This document shows positions 15,696-25,283 of a DNA stretch of 64,000 nt, piece by piece (the stretch's first letter is position 1; each line of letters begins with the position of its first letter). Made by a program: the position numbers and the translations under genes. The DNA comes from Lentisphaeria bacterium (GTDB lineage Bacteria > Verrucomicrobiota > Lentisphaeria > Oligosphaerales > Oligosphaeraceae), in assembly GCA_016288215.1 (NCBI GenBank), contig JAEEYQ010000026.1:35503-99502 (forward strand). The letters run 5' to 3'. The notes beneath the pieces are model-generated. The model was not told the DNA's origin and made no database searches. It worked only from the letters and a program-made list of their open reading frames with translations.

Positions 15696-16867
15696 AAAAT
15701 GACGCCGCCGCTGCCGCGGAAGCGATGTCCCTCCAAGATTGCCTTTTTTGTATTGCGTTGAAGGGACGTGCGTTGCGGAACCTGATCCAAGGGCAGAGCT
15801 GGATCGCCGAAGACTCGCTCCCGCGTCTGCCGGTCATTGCCATTCACGCAGGGGAACAGCTGGAACAGGGACTGGAAGCGGAGGATATTGGCGCCAGCGG
15901 GCAGCACGCAGTCCAAGGAGGGATCCAACAGCCATGACGTGCAGAGGAACGCCTTGAAGTCGAAGGCGGGAAAATAGCGGCGGAAGAAGCGCCGCGCCTT
16001 CTGAATGGCCTCTTGGCAACGGTCGTGGTCAAGAGGCGCCAATGCGGGAATGTGGACATGGATGGCGGCGTCCCCCGGCTTGCAGGCCAGCTCCCATTCC
16101 TCCAACGACAGCGTGGTCTTCTGAAGGGAAAGGCGCCCCGTTGGGGTCGCCGCATAGCCCGTCACCTGTTGGGCGGATTCCTCAAACGTTGTCATAACGA
16201 CTTGCGATTCATCAGGTTGACAGAAGAAGCCCGCCGCTTGGAGGGACAACCCCTCGGCCGCCATCACCGCCGTTTGACCAGTCTCACGATGGCGATAGAC
16301 GCGGAAGGGAACCGTGAAGCTGCCAAATTCGAATTCGAGCCGCCCAAGTCGGAACAGATTGGGCACCATGGGCATGCGAATCCATTCCCGGAAGCAGCCC
16401 CACTGGCCTGTATGGTCGTAATAGTCTTGTGTCCAGACATCTACAACGGTCATGGACTCCTGCAAGATGTTGAGGGGAATAGCCCGCTCCTGATAGAAGG
16501 CGTGGATGAAGGGATAGCGGGCCAACGCGATGAAGGCAGGGAAGAAACGGCATCCGTCGGGCTCAATGCTCCAAGGGACAGAGACTTGCCGAAACTCCGA
16601 CGGCGCCACGTCCAGCAGCCAATGGCAATGCCATGCGAGACGGGACAGGGCGTCGTCTTGCCGAATTTGAGCCGCGCAGGCCAGGAATGGCTTTTGTGCA
16701 GGGGCGCGAAGTCCCGTTAGCTCAATCATTTGCCGAAGATATGCCTCCTGAAGGAAATAGACGCCCTCTTCAGGATAGCTTGCTTGGGAAAACGTCCATG
16801 TGGAGGCAAGTCGCTCCGCAATGGCGGGCTCCAGATCAAAGGAAACAAAGGGAGGAATGGGATTCAT
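15692..16867 (-). CDS. Acyltransferase-like protein (NAT_N / GNAT_C type)
   Basis: A 391-residue soluble protein. It resembles the acyltransferase domain-containing proteins with an N-terminal helical domain and a C-terminal GNAT-like half (DUF5596-type). Supporting segments are VPWSIEPDGCRFFPAF and ESMTVVDVW in the N-terminal half, and FLCTSWLLDPSLDCVLP plus NILRFQSLFQLFP near the C-terminus, which I recall as the family's conserved block. This recognition is from memory. There is no signal peptide. The substrate is unknown. The AT-rich inverted repeat at 16879-16905 lies just before its ATG. The iron alcohol dehydrogenase lies upstream on the same strand. Confidence 0.6.
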   Translation of the reverse strand: MNPIPPFVSFDLEPAIAERLASTWTFSQASYPEEGVYFLQEAYLRQMIELTGLRAPAQKPFLACAAQIRQDDALSRLAWHCHWLLDVAPSEFRQVSVPWSIEPDGCRFFPAFIALARYPFIHAFYQERAIPLNILQESMTVVDVWTQDYYDHTGQWGCFREWIRMPMVPNLFRLGRLEFEFGSFTVPFRVYRHRETGQTAVMAAEGLSLQAAGFFCQPDESQVVMTTFEESAQQVTGYAATPTGRLSLQKTTLSLEEWELACKPGDAAIHVHIPALAPLDHDRCQEAIQKARRFFRRYFPAFDFKAFLCTSWLLDPSLDCVLPAGANILRFQSLFQLFPCVNGNDRQTRERVFGDPALPLDQVPQRTSLQRNTKKAILEGHRFRGSGGVIL

Positions 16868-16878
16868 GGCGGAACCGA

Positions 16879-16905
16879 TGATTAATTATATATTATTTAT
16901 AATCA
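16879..16905. promoter_or_regulatory. AT-rich inverted repeat before the acyltransferase-like gene
   Basis: TGATTA (16879-16884) and TAATCA (16900-16905) flank a TATATA core. It is only 12 bp upstream of the minus-strand ATG at 16867, so it could be an operator or part of a leader. No experimental meaning is known to me. Confidence 0.35.
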
Positions 16906-16968
16906 GCATGTTACAACATTTTCGCCGATTCATGGTCCATTCCGGGAAATGGTCCATGCAAAGACAGG

Positions 16969-18153
16969 TCATCGATCATAAGCCATCTTGAAGATGTCAA
17001 GAATCTCATCGTAGCCGAGAGGCATGTCGCCAAGCAGCGTGCGGGTCTTGTTTCTGGAGCAGCCCAACGCCATGGGCTCAAGATCCTCCGCCTTCACGCC
17101 GAACGGACGCAGCCCGATGGGCATTCCGATTTTGGCATAATAAGCCTCCTGCATGTCAATCGCCTTTTCGATTGTGTCTTCAGGATGATCGAAACTGATG
17201 TCCACATTCCATACTCGCGATGCATATTGCAGCCATCGCATGACATTCGCCTTGTAGACATAGCGCGCCCAGCTGCACCAAAGCGCCGCGAGTCCTGCGC
17301 CATGCGCCACGGCGGGATACAACCCCGACACCTCATGCTCCAGCTGATGCACCACCAGTTGCGTGTCTCTGCCGCATTGCGTCAAGCCGTTGTGGGCGAG
17401 GGACGAAGCCCACATGATGTTTGCTCGCGCCGCATAGTCGCATGGATTCTTCAGGCAGTCCAAACCCGTCTGGAAGACGGTCTTGACGAGACCTTCCGCC
17501 AACACATCCGTTAGTGGGGTGTCATTGCCTGGGCAGAAATAGCGCTCGATGGTATGCATGGTGATGTCGACGATGCCGCAGGCGGTCTGATAGGGATTCA
17601 CGGTGAAGGTGAGCTCCGGATTCTCAATGGCGAAATCCATTCTGTTGCAAGAACATCCGTATCCGCGCTTCTCTTTGGTCTCCATGTTGGTGATGACGCA
17701 GGAATTGGACATTTCGGACCCCGCCGCCGCCAACGTGAGAATGGCTCCCTTTTTCAAGGTGCGCTTCGGCGTCGCCTTGCCAAGGGAGAAGTCCCATACG
17801 TCCACGTCAGGATTGGCGACGCCATTGGCGATGTCCTTTGACGAATCCAGCACGGAGCCCCCGCCGACAGCCAACACAAAGTCAACGCCCTCCCGTTTGC
17901 ACAGCTCAATGCCTTTGCGCACCATGCCAAGTTCGGGATTTGCCACGACACCGCCGAGTTCCGCAAATGCAATGCCTTCAGCCGCAAGGCATCCGCGCAC
18001 CCGGTCCAGAAGGCCGCTGGCCTGCGCGGATTTGCCTCCATAATGGAGCAGCACCTTCTTCGGATTGTACTCCTTGATGATCTTTCCGACCCTAAGTTCC
18101 TCGCCCTTGCCGAAATAGACCTTTGTCGGCGTCTCATAGATAAAGTTTTTCAT
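16969..18153 (-). CDS. Iron-containing alcohol dehydrogenase (butanol dehydrogenase-like)
   Basis: A 394-residue group III alcohol dehydrogenase that interconverts aldehydes and alcohols with NAD(P)H. The start ATG at 18153 (MKNFIYETPTKVYFGKG) is preceded by GGAG six bases away. The nucleotide-binding segment is VLAVGGGSVLDSSK. The metal ligands expected of the family lie in GIVDITMHTIE (Asp, His), SSLAHNGL and AVAHGAGLA (His). The sequence is closest to NADPH-dependent BdhA/YqhD enzymes of anaerobes. A role in fermentation or detoxification of short aldehydes is likely. It is divergent from sbcD, with a 640-bp gap between them. Confidence 0.9.
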   Translation of the reverse strand: MKNFIYETPTKVYFGKGEELRVGKIIKEYNPKKVLLHYGGKSAQASGLLDRVRGCLAAEGIAFAELGGVVANPELGMVRKGIELCKREGVDFVLAVGGGSVLDSSKDIANGVANPDVDVWDFSLGKATPKRTLKKGAILTLAAAGSEMSNSCVITNMETKEKRGYGCSCNRMDFAIENPELTFTVNPYQTACGIVDITMHTIERYFCPGNDTPLTDVLAEGLVKTVFQTGLDCLKNPCDYAARANIMWASSLAHNGLTQCGRDTQLVVHQLEHEVSGLYPAVAHGAGLAALWCSWARYVYKANVMRWLQYASRVWNVDISFDHPEDTIEKAIDMQEAYYAKIGMPIGLRPFGVKAEDLEPMALGCSRNKTRTLLGDMPLGYDEILDIFKMAYDR

Positions 18154-18797
18154 CTTGTTCTCCATCGATTGGTCATGGCGTAATATCCTCTGGCTCAATG
18201 CGCAAGCAAAACTTCCGCTGCGGGGCATGAATCAGAAGAAGATGCCATCACGTGTTTTCAGGCCAGCGGGACTCCCTGAAATTGACAATCATGAAAGCAT
18301 CCTACACACTATATATGGTTTGTGCATCTTTACAAATGACCTTGACCCTATTTTGAGAGAACGGAATGAGCAAGAAAGCCCTGAATCACATAGGAAAGTG
18401 AACGAATTGCAATATTTGGAACAATGACAATACCATCTGCGCAAAAATGACCTATTGGATTTCATGTTCTATACCTACCTCTTGTGTGAACACATGGTGA
18501 TCTGTAATTTGATGTCCTGCGAGTGGCGGCAAGCGGTTGTGCGGTTATCTTAAGAGATAGGCTCGGGCTCTGTCACGGTGGCGTCTATGGCAATTTCCAT
18601 TCCGCCACTGAACAGCGGTAATTTTCCATTAATAGATTGATTTATTGAACGGCAGGTGAAAGATTTCGGCGGTTTGCAACGAAGAATCGTAACGACATCA
18701 CGCCATTTCAAAGGCGACGCAAGCGAGTTATTCCAACTGACTACCGCAGCGCCGACCTTTGAAACCACCCCCTAACAACAACACAAAAGAACAAACC
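18154..18797. other. Long divergent intergenic region, no gene recognised
   Basis: About 640 bp with several stops in all frames. The short ORFs at 18155-18427 (+) and 18550-18768 (-) show no protein-like features I can identify. An AT-rich CACTATATATGGT lies near 18307-18319, and an imperfect TTGTGTGAACACA palindrome near 18482. Promoters for sbcD and the dehydrogenase must lie here, but I cannot point to convincing boxes. Confidence 0.6.
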
Positions 18798-20051
18798 ATG
18801 CTATTTCTGCACACGTCTGACTGGCATTTGGGCTGCGAGATGGAGGGACGTTCCCGCCATGAGGAAGCCGAGGCGCTTTTGAACCACATGATCGCATGCG
18901 TCAAGAAGTACAATGTCCATACGCTACTGGTGGCGGGGGACATCTTTGACTCGCATACCCCCTCGAATCATTCCACGAAACAGTACTACGATTTTCTACG
19001 GCGGCTGAAGGCGGAGACGTCGATTGAGAACGTCGTCATCATTGCGGGCAATCACGACTCTCCGACCTATTTGGAGGCGCCAACGTCCATATTGGAGTTG
19101 TTGAATGTCCACGTAATCGGTCGTGTAGAGGAAGACCATCTTGAGCGGGAAGTGATACCGCTGAAGGAAAACGGAGAGATTCGGGCTGTTGTCTGCGCAG
19201 TGCCCTATCTGGTCAGTCCGGGCTCGTCCCAAAAGAGCCCCGAAGAGCAGAACACTGCCTACGAGAACTATGTGGTGGAACACTATACAAAAGTCGTTGA
19301 GCTTGCGAAAACCAAATACCCCGCGCTTCCCATCGTGGCGATGGGCCATTTTTTCGCCGTCGGGGGGCGTGTGTCGGACGATACGACGTCGCGGGGAACT
19401 CTCCACAGCATCCACATGGAGAAGTTGCCTTTGGATAAAATCAGTTATTTTGCGCTTGGGCATCTCCATCAGCCGCAAAAGGTTAGCAATCTGGAGAAGG
19501 TGCGCTATTCCGGCTCCCTGATGAAAATGAGCTTTGCGGAGGTCAAAAAGGGACGCGAGTTCGTGCTGTGGGATTCCGAGAAGCCAGAGGAGGTTCAGTG
19601 CCTGCCCATCCCGCCAGAAGAGGTGCCAGAGCAGTGCGAAATGTCCATCTTGGAGGGCACAGTCAACGAGTTGGAGACAGGATTGCTTGAGCTTGACAGA
19701 CAGCGGCCAAAGGACGCCACGAAAAGGCTGTGGGTGTCGGTGCAGAACACCGGCCTCTTCTATCCCGACTTGAAGAACCACCTGACCATGCTTCTCGAAG
19801 AGGACAGCAGTCTGGACATTGTCTTCTGCAAAAACCGGCTCCCTAATCCAAACGTGCAAATCCCCACGCAAGGCAAGGTTCTGACCGAAATGACTCCCGA
19901 GAGCCTCTTCAAGGAGTTTTTGGACCATGCGGCGCAGCCGTCGACGGAGGGCGGCGAACCGCTGATTCCCCAGGAGGAAAAGGACTGGTATGTGGCGAGA
20001 TTCCGCGAAGCGCTTGAGGCAAGCGAAACGGAAGACGTGAACAAAGCCTGA
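18798..20051 (+). CDS. sbcD: Exonuclease subunit SbcD (Mre11-like nuclease)
   Basis: A 417-residue Mre11-type nuclease, the partner of SbcC in cleaving hairpins and processing double-strand breaks. The phosphoesterase motifs are in order: LHTSDWHLG (I), VAGDIFDSH (II), IAGNHDSP (III), AMGHFFAVGG (IV) and YFALGHLHQPQ (V), holding the two-manganese site. The start is the ATG at 18798, directly before the MLFLHTSDWHLG N-terminus, without a clear Shine-Dalgarno site. It ends 15 bp before sbcC, so the two are one operon. Confidence 0.95.
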   Translation: MLFLHTSDWHLGCEMEGRSRHEEAEALLNHMIACVKKYNVHTLLVAGDIFDSHTPSNHSTKQYYDFLRRLKAETSIENVVIIAGNHDSPTYLEAPTSILELLNVHVIGRVEEDHLEREVIPLKENGEIRAVVCAVPYLVSPGSSQKSPEEQNTAYENYVVEHYTKVVELAKTKYPALPIVAMGHFFAVGGRVSDDTTSRGTLHSIHMEKLPLDKISYFALGHLHQPQKVSNLEKVRYSGSLMKMSFAEVKKGREFVLWDSEKPEEVQCLPIPPEEVPEQCEMSILEGTVNELETGLLELDRQRPKDATKRLWVSVQNTGLFYPDLKNHLTMLLEEDSSLDIVFCKNRLPNPNVQIPTQGKVLTEMTPESLFKEFLDHAAQPSTEGGEPLIPQEEKDWYVARFREALEASETEDVNKA

Positions 20052-20066
20052 GAAGGGGGGAAGTCC

Positions 20067-23000
20067 ATGAAAATCAAGAAGTTGACGATACAGAACATCA
20101 ACTCCATCTACGGAAAATGGGAGATTAACTTCCAAAATCCGGAATATCTTGACAATCCGCTATTTGCTATCATCGGAAAGACCGGCAGCGGCAAAACGAC
20201 AATTTTGGACGCCATCTCCTTCGCCCTCTATGACCAGACTGACCGCATGGAAAACATGCGCGCCGCCATTGCCAGCAGGGGAACGACGGAATGCATGGCG
20301 GAGCTGAATTTCGAGATCAATGGCGTCGACTACACCGCCTATTCCGCATTGAAGGCGAAAACCAAGAGTGAAAACAAAGGGAAATTCGACAACGACTTAG
20401 GCAAAAACAGCTGGATTCAATGGGAGGAGAACGGACCTCAGAAAAGGGAGGGCACCACAGCAAAGAAGGCCAAGGTCATTGAGTTGCTCGGACTGGACTT
20501 CAAGAAGTTCCGTCAGGTCATTTTGCTGGCCCAGGGGAAATTCAATGCCTTCCTTAAGGCGGATACGGAGGAGCGCTCCGCCATTTTGGAGAATATCACA
20601 GGGACACAGATTTACTCCAATATCGGCAAGCAGATAAAGGGCATGTATGATGAATTCACAAACCGACTGGAAAACCTGAAACTGCGGCAGGAAGGGATTT
20701 CCATACTTTCAGAAGAGGCGGTTCAAGAGAAAAATGACCGACTGAAGGCCATTCAAGACGAAGAGGAGAAAAACAGCGGCAGACTCAAGGCCGTGGAGGC
20801 GCTTCTGAAGACTGTGGAAGCCAAGGACAAATGCGAGGCGACTCTGAAAGGCAAAGAAAAGGAAGACGAGGACCTTACGGCGGAAGAAACGGCTTTTGAG
20901 CAGGAAAAGCCGCGTCTGGAGGCGGCGCGGGTCGCCGAGAAGATTGTCCCTGCGTTTGAAGAGCATAAAAAATGTGCGGAAGAGCAGGAACGTGACAAAA
21001 GCTCCTTTGAGAAGACAAACGGCGAACTCCCCCAATTGCAGACGGAGGCGAATAATGCCGCGAAAGCGAGTCAAGAGGCGGAAGAACAGTTTCTGCTGGC
21101 AAAGGGAACTCAGGAGAGCCGCGAGATCGAACTCAAGGCAATCGATGACCTGGACCGCGAGATTGAGCAGAAAAGAAAGGACTTTGCCGCCTCCAAAAAG
21201 ACATGTCTCACCCTTTCCACTCACATAAAGGACAGCGAAGCGCAGCGTGCCGAACTGGCCAAGAGCCTAAAGGAGCTTGATGATTCCAAGTCATTGGCGG
21301 AAAGGTATTTGCAGGAACATGCACAGGACCAGGACCTGGAGAACAAAATCGAGGGGTGGAAAGTTACGCTCACGTCGTTGAAGAAGGACGGGAAGGAGTT
21401 GACCAACCTCCATGAGCAGGAAAAGCTTGCAATAACGGCACTTACGGAAGCTGAAAAAGCAGTGACGGACGACTCGAAGGCCATCGAAAAGACGCGGGAG
21501 AAAGAGGCCGAGAAGACGACGGCATTGCAGCACGCAAGCGATGAGCTGAAGTCGCTCATGGGCGGAAAGACTCTTGAAGAACTGGAGGAAGACTGCAACG
21601 AACAGCAGAAGGTGGTTTCTTTGCTGCAGGCCCTGAATCCGAAAGAAGTGTTAGGCACGTTCCATGAAGGGGACAAATGCCCCGTCTGCGGTTCCACGCA
21701 CCATCCCTATCGAGAGCTGCCCTCCGATGAGATGCCTGACTTGATCAAGGCGCAAAAGAAGTTGGAAACCATTAAGGGGCAATATGATAAAGCAAAAGTG
21801 ACCGCCCGAGGCGTCGAAAATGCGACTCATGCCTTGGAAAAGATCCAAATGGAGCTGAAGAGCAGTCTTGCACAATTGGAACTGAAGCGCAAAACGGCGG
21901 AAGACAAGCGCAGACAATTGGAGGAAACGCAAAAGACGTTGGCGGAACGGCAAAGCCGTTACGACGACGCCGAGACCGCCCTTCACGGAGACATGAAGCA
22001 ATTCGGATTCGATTTGGGGAAGAATTTGGCGCTTCCCAAGGAAATCCAGTCGCGCATGACGGAATACATGACCCAAAAGGCTCTGGTTGAAGGCTTTGAG
22101 AGGCAGCGTGCAGCACACCTTCAGAAGGTGGCGGCCCTTGACGGCGAGCTGGGCGTCAATCGCCAAAATCTTTCCGCGGAACAGACAAACAAGGAGAATT
22201 TGCAGAAGGAAATAGATGCCAAGACGATAAACCGCAAAGAAAAATACGGCGAACACAAAACATCAGACGAACGGAAGGCTCTTCAAAAGGCGACGGACAC
22301 CGCGAACGAAGCCAAAATGCAAACAGCAAAACAGGCGGCTTCCTCCAAGACAAACGTGGAAAACGCCCAAAAAGCATGCGAACAATTGCAAACGGCCATG
22401 GAGGCCCGAAAGCCCGTGTTGGAGGAGAAGCAGGAGCTTTTGGCTAACGCCTTGACGGACAACGAGATGAGCATGGAGGCATTCCTTGCAAGCCGCCTTC
22501 CCCAAGAGGAATTTGGAAAGCTGACAGCCCTGGAGACCTCTCTGAAGACGCGCCGTGAAACGCTGACCAAGGAACTCGTGCGGCTCAAAACAGAATTTGA
22601 GACGCATAAGGCGAAGTTGTCAGAGGATTTTGATGTGCAGGCCACCCAAACGGAAAAAAGCGAATTGGAGGCGAAAGGGAAGCAACTTGCGGAAGAGCGA
22701 GGTGGCATCAACCAGCAGCTTTTGACCAATGAAGACAATCTGAAGAAGATGGGGGATTTGCTGAAGGAAATCGCTGCCGCCCAAAAGCTTGAACCCCTTT
22801 GGAAGAATTTGAATTCATGGCTCGGCGGCACAAATGGCAGGGCTTTCAAGATGATGGCGCAGAAATACACCTTTGACAACCTGCTCGTCAAGGCCAATGA
22901 ACAGCTCCGCACGATGCTTGGCGGACGCTATCAGATGTGCTCCCATCAGGAATCCGACAACCTGGAGATTGACGTGATCGACAACCAGCTTGGCGGAGAC

Positions 23001-23471
23001 CTCCGCACCAGCCAAAACCTCTCTGGCGGCGAGCAGTTTGTCATCTCCATGGCGCTCGCTCTCGGTCTCGCGAGCATGGTGGGAGAACGATTCAAAGTGG
23101 ACAGCCTGTTTTTGGACGAAGGATTCGGCACGTTGGACGGCAATGAGTTGGAAGAGGCCATGAACACCCTTTCCCGACTCAAGGGCGACGGCAAGCTGGT
23201 CGGCATCATCACCCATGCGGAGCGGTTGCAGGAGCGCATTCCCACACGCATTGAGCTGCATAAGGGCGGCAATGGCCGAAGCACGCTGACCGGACCTGGC
23301 GTGAATCAGCTTGAGGCCCCCAGATTCTTCATGAGCGATGAGGAGAAAGCCTTGAGAGCCAAGCTGCAAAAGGAGGAGAGGGCACGGCAGAAACAACTTC
23401 AAAAGGAAGAGAAAGAACGGCAGAAACAGCTCCTGAAGGAGGAAAAGCAACGGCAAAAGGCCATCAAATAG
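20067..23471 (+). CDS. sbcC: Exonuclease subunit SbcC (Rad50-like ATPase) with basic/acidic C-terminal tail
   Basis: A 1134-residue SMC-like ATPase. Walker A is GKTGSGKTTILDA (about 38-50). Two long coiled coils flank the zinc hook CPVCGS (C538, C541). The signature NLSGGEQF and Walker B SLFLDEGFGTLDG lie near residues 985-1020. The ATG at 20067 follows AGAAGGGGGGAAG. The final ~40 residues add an unusual charged tail of the KEERARQKQLQKEEKERQ type in about three near-repeats, not part of the usual Rad50 fold; it is probably a helix. The neighbour sbcD encodes the nuclease partner. Confidence 0.95.
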   Translation: MKIKKLTIQNINSIYGKWEINFQNPEYLDNPLFAIIGKTGSGKTTILDAISFALYDQTDRMENMRAAIASRGTTECMAELNFEINGVDYTAYSALKAKTKSENKGKFDNDLGKNSWIQWEENGPQKREGTTAKKAKVIELLGLDFKKFRQVILLAQGKFNAFLKADTEERSAILENITGTQIYSNIGKQIKGMYDEFTNRLENLKLRQEGISILSEEAVQEKNDRLKAIQDEEEKNSGRLKAVEALLKTVEAKDKCEATLKGKEKEDEDLTAEETAFEQEKPRLEAARVAEKIVPAFEEHKKCAEEQERDKSSFEKTNGELPQLQTEANNAAKASQEAEEQFLLAKGTQESREIELKAIDDLDREIEQKRKDFAASKKTCLTLSTHIKDSEAQRAELAKSLKELDDSKSLAERYLQEHAQDQDLENKIEGWKVTLTSLKKDGKELTNLHEQEKLAITALTEAEKAVTDDSKAIEKTREKEAEKTTALQHASDELKSLMGGKTLEELEEDCNEQQKVVSLLQALNPKEVLGTFHEGDKCPVCGSTHHPYRELPSDEMPDLIKAQKKLETIKGQYDKAKVTARGVENATHALEKIQMELKSSLAQLELKRKTAEDKRRQLEETQKTLAERQSRYDDAETALHGDMKQFGFDLGKNLALPKEIQSRMTEYMTQKALVEGFERQRAAHLQKVAALDGELGVNRQNLSAEQTNKENLQKEIDAKTINRKEKYGEHKTSDERKALQKATDTANEAKMQTAKQAASSKTNVENAQKACEQLQTAMEARKPVLEEKQELLANALTDNEMSMEAFLASRLPQEEFGKLTALETSLKTRRETLTKELVRLKTEFETHKAKLSEDFDVQATQTEKSELEAKGKQLAEERGGINQQLLTNEDNLKKMGDLLKEIAAAQKLEPLWKNLNSWLGGTNGRAFKMMAQKYTFDNLLVKANEQLRTMLGGRYQMCSHQESDNLEIDVIDNQLGGDLRTSQNLSGGEQFVISMALALGLASMVGERFKVDSLFLDEGFGTLDGNELEEAMNTLSRLKGDGKLVGIITHAERLQERIPTRIELHKGGNGRSTLTGPGVNQLEAPRFFMSDEEKALRAKLQKEERARQKQLQKEEKERQKQLLKEEKQRQKAIK

Positions 23472-23788
23472 GGTGGAAAAGACTCGCCATCGGCATCCTT
23501 CAGTATAAGCTAAGATGCTTGACACAAGCAACTTAACATTCGACATAAGCCATGACGCGGGCAATTTGGCGCATGACAACAGCCATGACACAGACAATTT
23601 GGCGCATGACATAAGCCATGACCCATGACGTGGGACGCCGAACAGCAGAGGCGAAAGGGGGCATCAGCGGCGCGGAGTCGCCGTGCCCTCCCATGTTTGC
23701 CGGATTTTGCCGCCAAATGAGCCATGCCTGCTTGCGATTTTGCCATCACTGACTACATTATAGGAGGTTATGTAAACATTGATTTCCG
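23472..23788. other. Intergenic region with CATGACATAAG-type short repeats
   Basis: Within 23535-23632 the phrases AATTTGGCGCATGACA and AAGCCATGAC alternate in imperfect copies of about 30-40 bp. A perfect AGGAGG (23762-23767) is followed after two bases by ATG TAA (23770-23775), a start-stop pair. No coding gene is supported. Confidence 0.65.
23535..23632. repeat. Imperfect tandem repeat AATTTGGCGCATGACA..AAGCCATGAC
   Basis: Two clear copies of CAATTTGGCGCATGACA and about four of GCCATGAC lie in line between sbcC and the NtrC-type gene. The unit is too degenerate and short for a CRISPR. Confidence 0.6.
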
Positions 23789-25258
23789 ATGGACTGTTCG
23801 TCCATGGGCATTCATCTCGGCAATGACAGGAACGTTGTGAAGGGCAGGATACTCATCATTGAAAATGATGAAAACCTTTCAGAGGTCCTGAAGGTTTTTT
23901 TCCGCGCTATGGACTGTCGGGTCAAAATCGCCACCGACATTTCGGAGGCGGCAGAACAGATGCGCACGTCCCAGTGGGAGCTTTGTTTCTGCAACGCAGG
24001 ACTTTGGGCTTCTGAACGGCAGACAACGGATATTTTGTCTCTGGCCTCCTCCCTCCCCCAGCCGGTTCCCGTCGTCATGTTGGCTCAATATGGTGAAATG
24101 GCGTTGGCCGACGAAGGCATGTCCCGAGGTGCCATCGCGAAATTGGCCAAGCCGATCAAGATGTCCGACATGCAGCATCTGACCCGTCAGATTTTGGAAA
24201 AGTCGTCTGCGGAACGCGCCACATCCGTTTCCACCCCTGCCCCCGCCTCTTCCACCTCCCCTGACGCCCCACGGCTTCATTTTGGCACATTGGTGGGGGA
24301 AGACCCGAAGATGCAGGAGGTGTACCGTCAGATTGAGGGCATTGCCCCCACGGAGATGACGGTGCTGGTGCGGGGTGAAAGCGGAACTGGCAAAGAACTG
24401 GTGGCGAGGGCAATACACAAATGCTCCCCGCGGGCGGCCGCGCCGTTTGTGGCCGTCAACTGCGCGGCCATTCCCGCCAATCTGCTGGAGTCCGAGCTGT
24501 TTGGACATGTAAAGGGGGCCTTTACGGGCGCCGTCCGAAACAAGGAAGGTCTTTTCAAGGCGGCGGACGGCGGCACGCTGTTTTTGGACGAAGTGGGGTC
24601 AATTCCCGTGTCCATGCAGCTCAGTCTGCTGCGGGTTCTGCAGGAGCATGAAATCCGCCCCGTGGGCGGCGTGGCCAGTTTTCGGGTGGATGTCCGCGTG
24701 ATTGCGGCCACCAACGAAGATTTGGAGAAGCTCATGCATGAGCGGCTTTTCCGCGAAGACCTCTTCTATCGCCTCAGCGTCTTTCCCATCCGGCTCCCCG
24801 CGCTGCGGGAACGGCCGTCGGACATTCCGCTGCTGGCGCGACACCTTTTGGCGCCGCGCGGCAACGACGGAGAAGTCTCCCCTGCCACCCTGTCGGAGGA
24901 GGCGCTGTCATGCCTTTCCCACTATGGCTGGCCGGGCAATGTGCGGGAGCTGGAGAATGTGCTGCTGCGGGCGGACACCATGGCCGGAGGAAATCCGCAT
25001 CGCATTGATGCACAAGATCTTCCGGAGGAAATCCGCCGATTGCAGCCAACGCCCGTCGCCCCCACGGCGCCGATGGCCTCCCCCCTTCCCCCCTCCGCCT
25101 CCGTGGGCGCCGGCATGACCTTGAAGGCCTATTTGAGGCACTGCGAACGCGAATACATTCGAAAAGTCTATTCGGACTGTGGTGGCAACAAAGAGGAAAG
25201 CGCCCGAATTCTGGGCGTCAGTCTGGCCACCTTCTACCGAAAATTCGAGGAGATTTGA
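23789..25258 (+). CDS. Sigma-54-dependent activator (NtrC type) with degenerate receiver
   Basis: A 489-residue protein with receiver (about 19-135), AAA+ (about 165-400) and Fis-type HTH (about 455-489). The AAA+ part is intact: Walker A GESGTGKE, the sigma-54 contact loop GAFTGA, Walker B GGTLFLDEVG and GYGWPGNVREL-type sensor (HYGWPGNVREL). The HTH is NKEESARILGVSLATFYRK. The receiver has lost key residues: the acidic pair reads E25-N26, the phospho-acceptor Asp is N69 in ELCFCNAGL, and the conserved Thr is A99; only Lys121 remains. Phosphorylation control is therefore unlikely. The start could be the GTG at 23837 (AGGAA upstream), giving a typical VKGRILIIE N-terminus. No histidine kinase is nearby. 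Confidence 0.9.
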   Translation: MDCSSMGIHLGNDRNVVKGRILIIENDENLSEVLKVFFRAMDCRVKIATDISEAAEQMRTSQWELCFCNAGLWASERQTTDILSLASSLPQPVPVVMLAQYGEMALADEGMSRGAIAKLAKPIKMSDMQHLTRQILEKSSAERATSVSTPAPASSTSPDAPRLHFGTLVGEDPKMQEVYRQIEGIAPTEMTVLVRGESGTGKELVARAIHKCSPRAAAPFVAVNCAAIPANLLESELFGHVKGAFTGAVRNKEGLFKAADGGTLFLDEVGSIPVSMQLSLLRVLQEHEIRPVGGVASFRVDVRVIAATNEDLEKLMHERLFREDLFYRLSVFPIRLPALRERPSDIPLLARHLLAPRGNDGEVSPATLSEEALSCLSHYGWPGNVRELENVLLRADTMAGGNPHRIDAQDLPEEIRRLQPTPVAPTAPMASPLPPSASVGAGMTLKAYLRHCEREYIRKVYSDCGGNKEESARILGVSLATFYRKFEEI

Positions 25259-25283
25259 CCATTTCGTCCCGAAGGTTCCAACC

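Noticed and set aside
18550..18768. Small minus-strand gene between the alcohol dehydrogenase and sbcD
   Set aside because: 72 codons, no known motif, no ribosome-binding site, and atypical composition.
23510..23749. Small cysteine-rich protein (CHAPNCLCHG-type repeats) on the minus strand
   Set aside because: It is the translation of the tandem DNA repeat between sbcC and the regulator; no start signal and no conserved fold.
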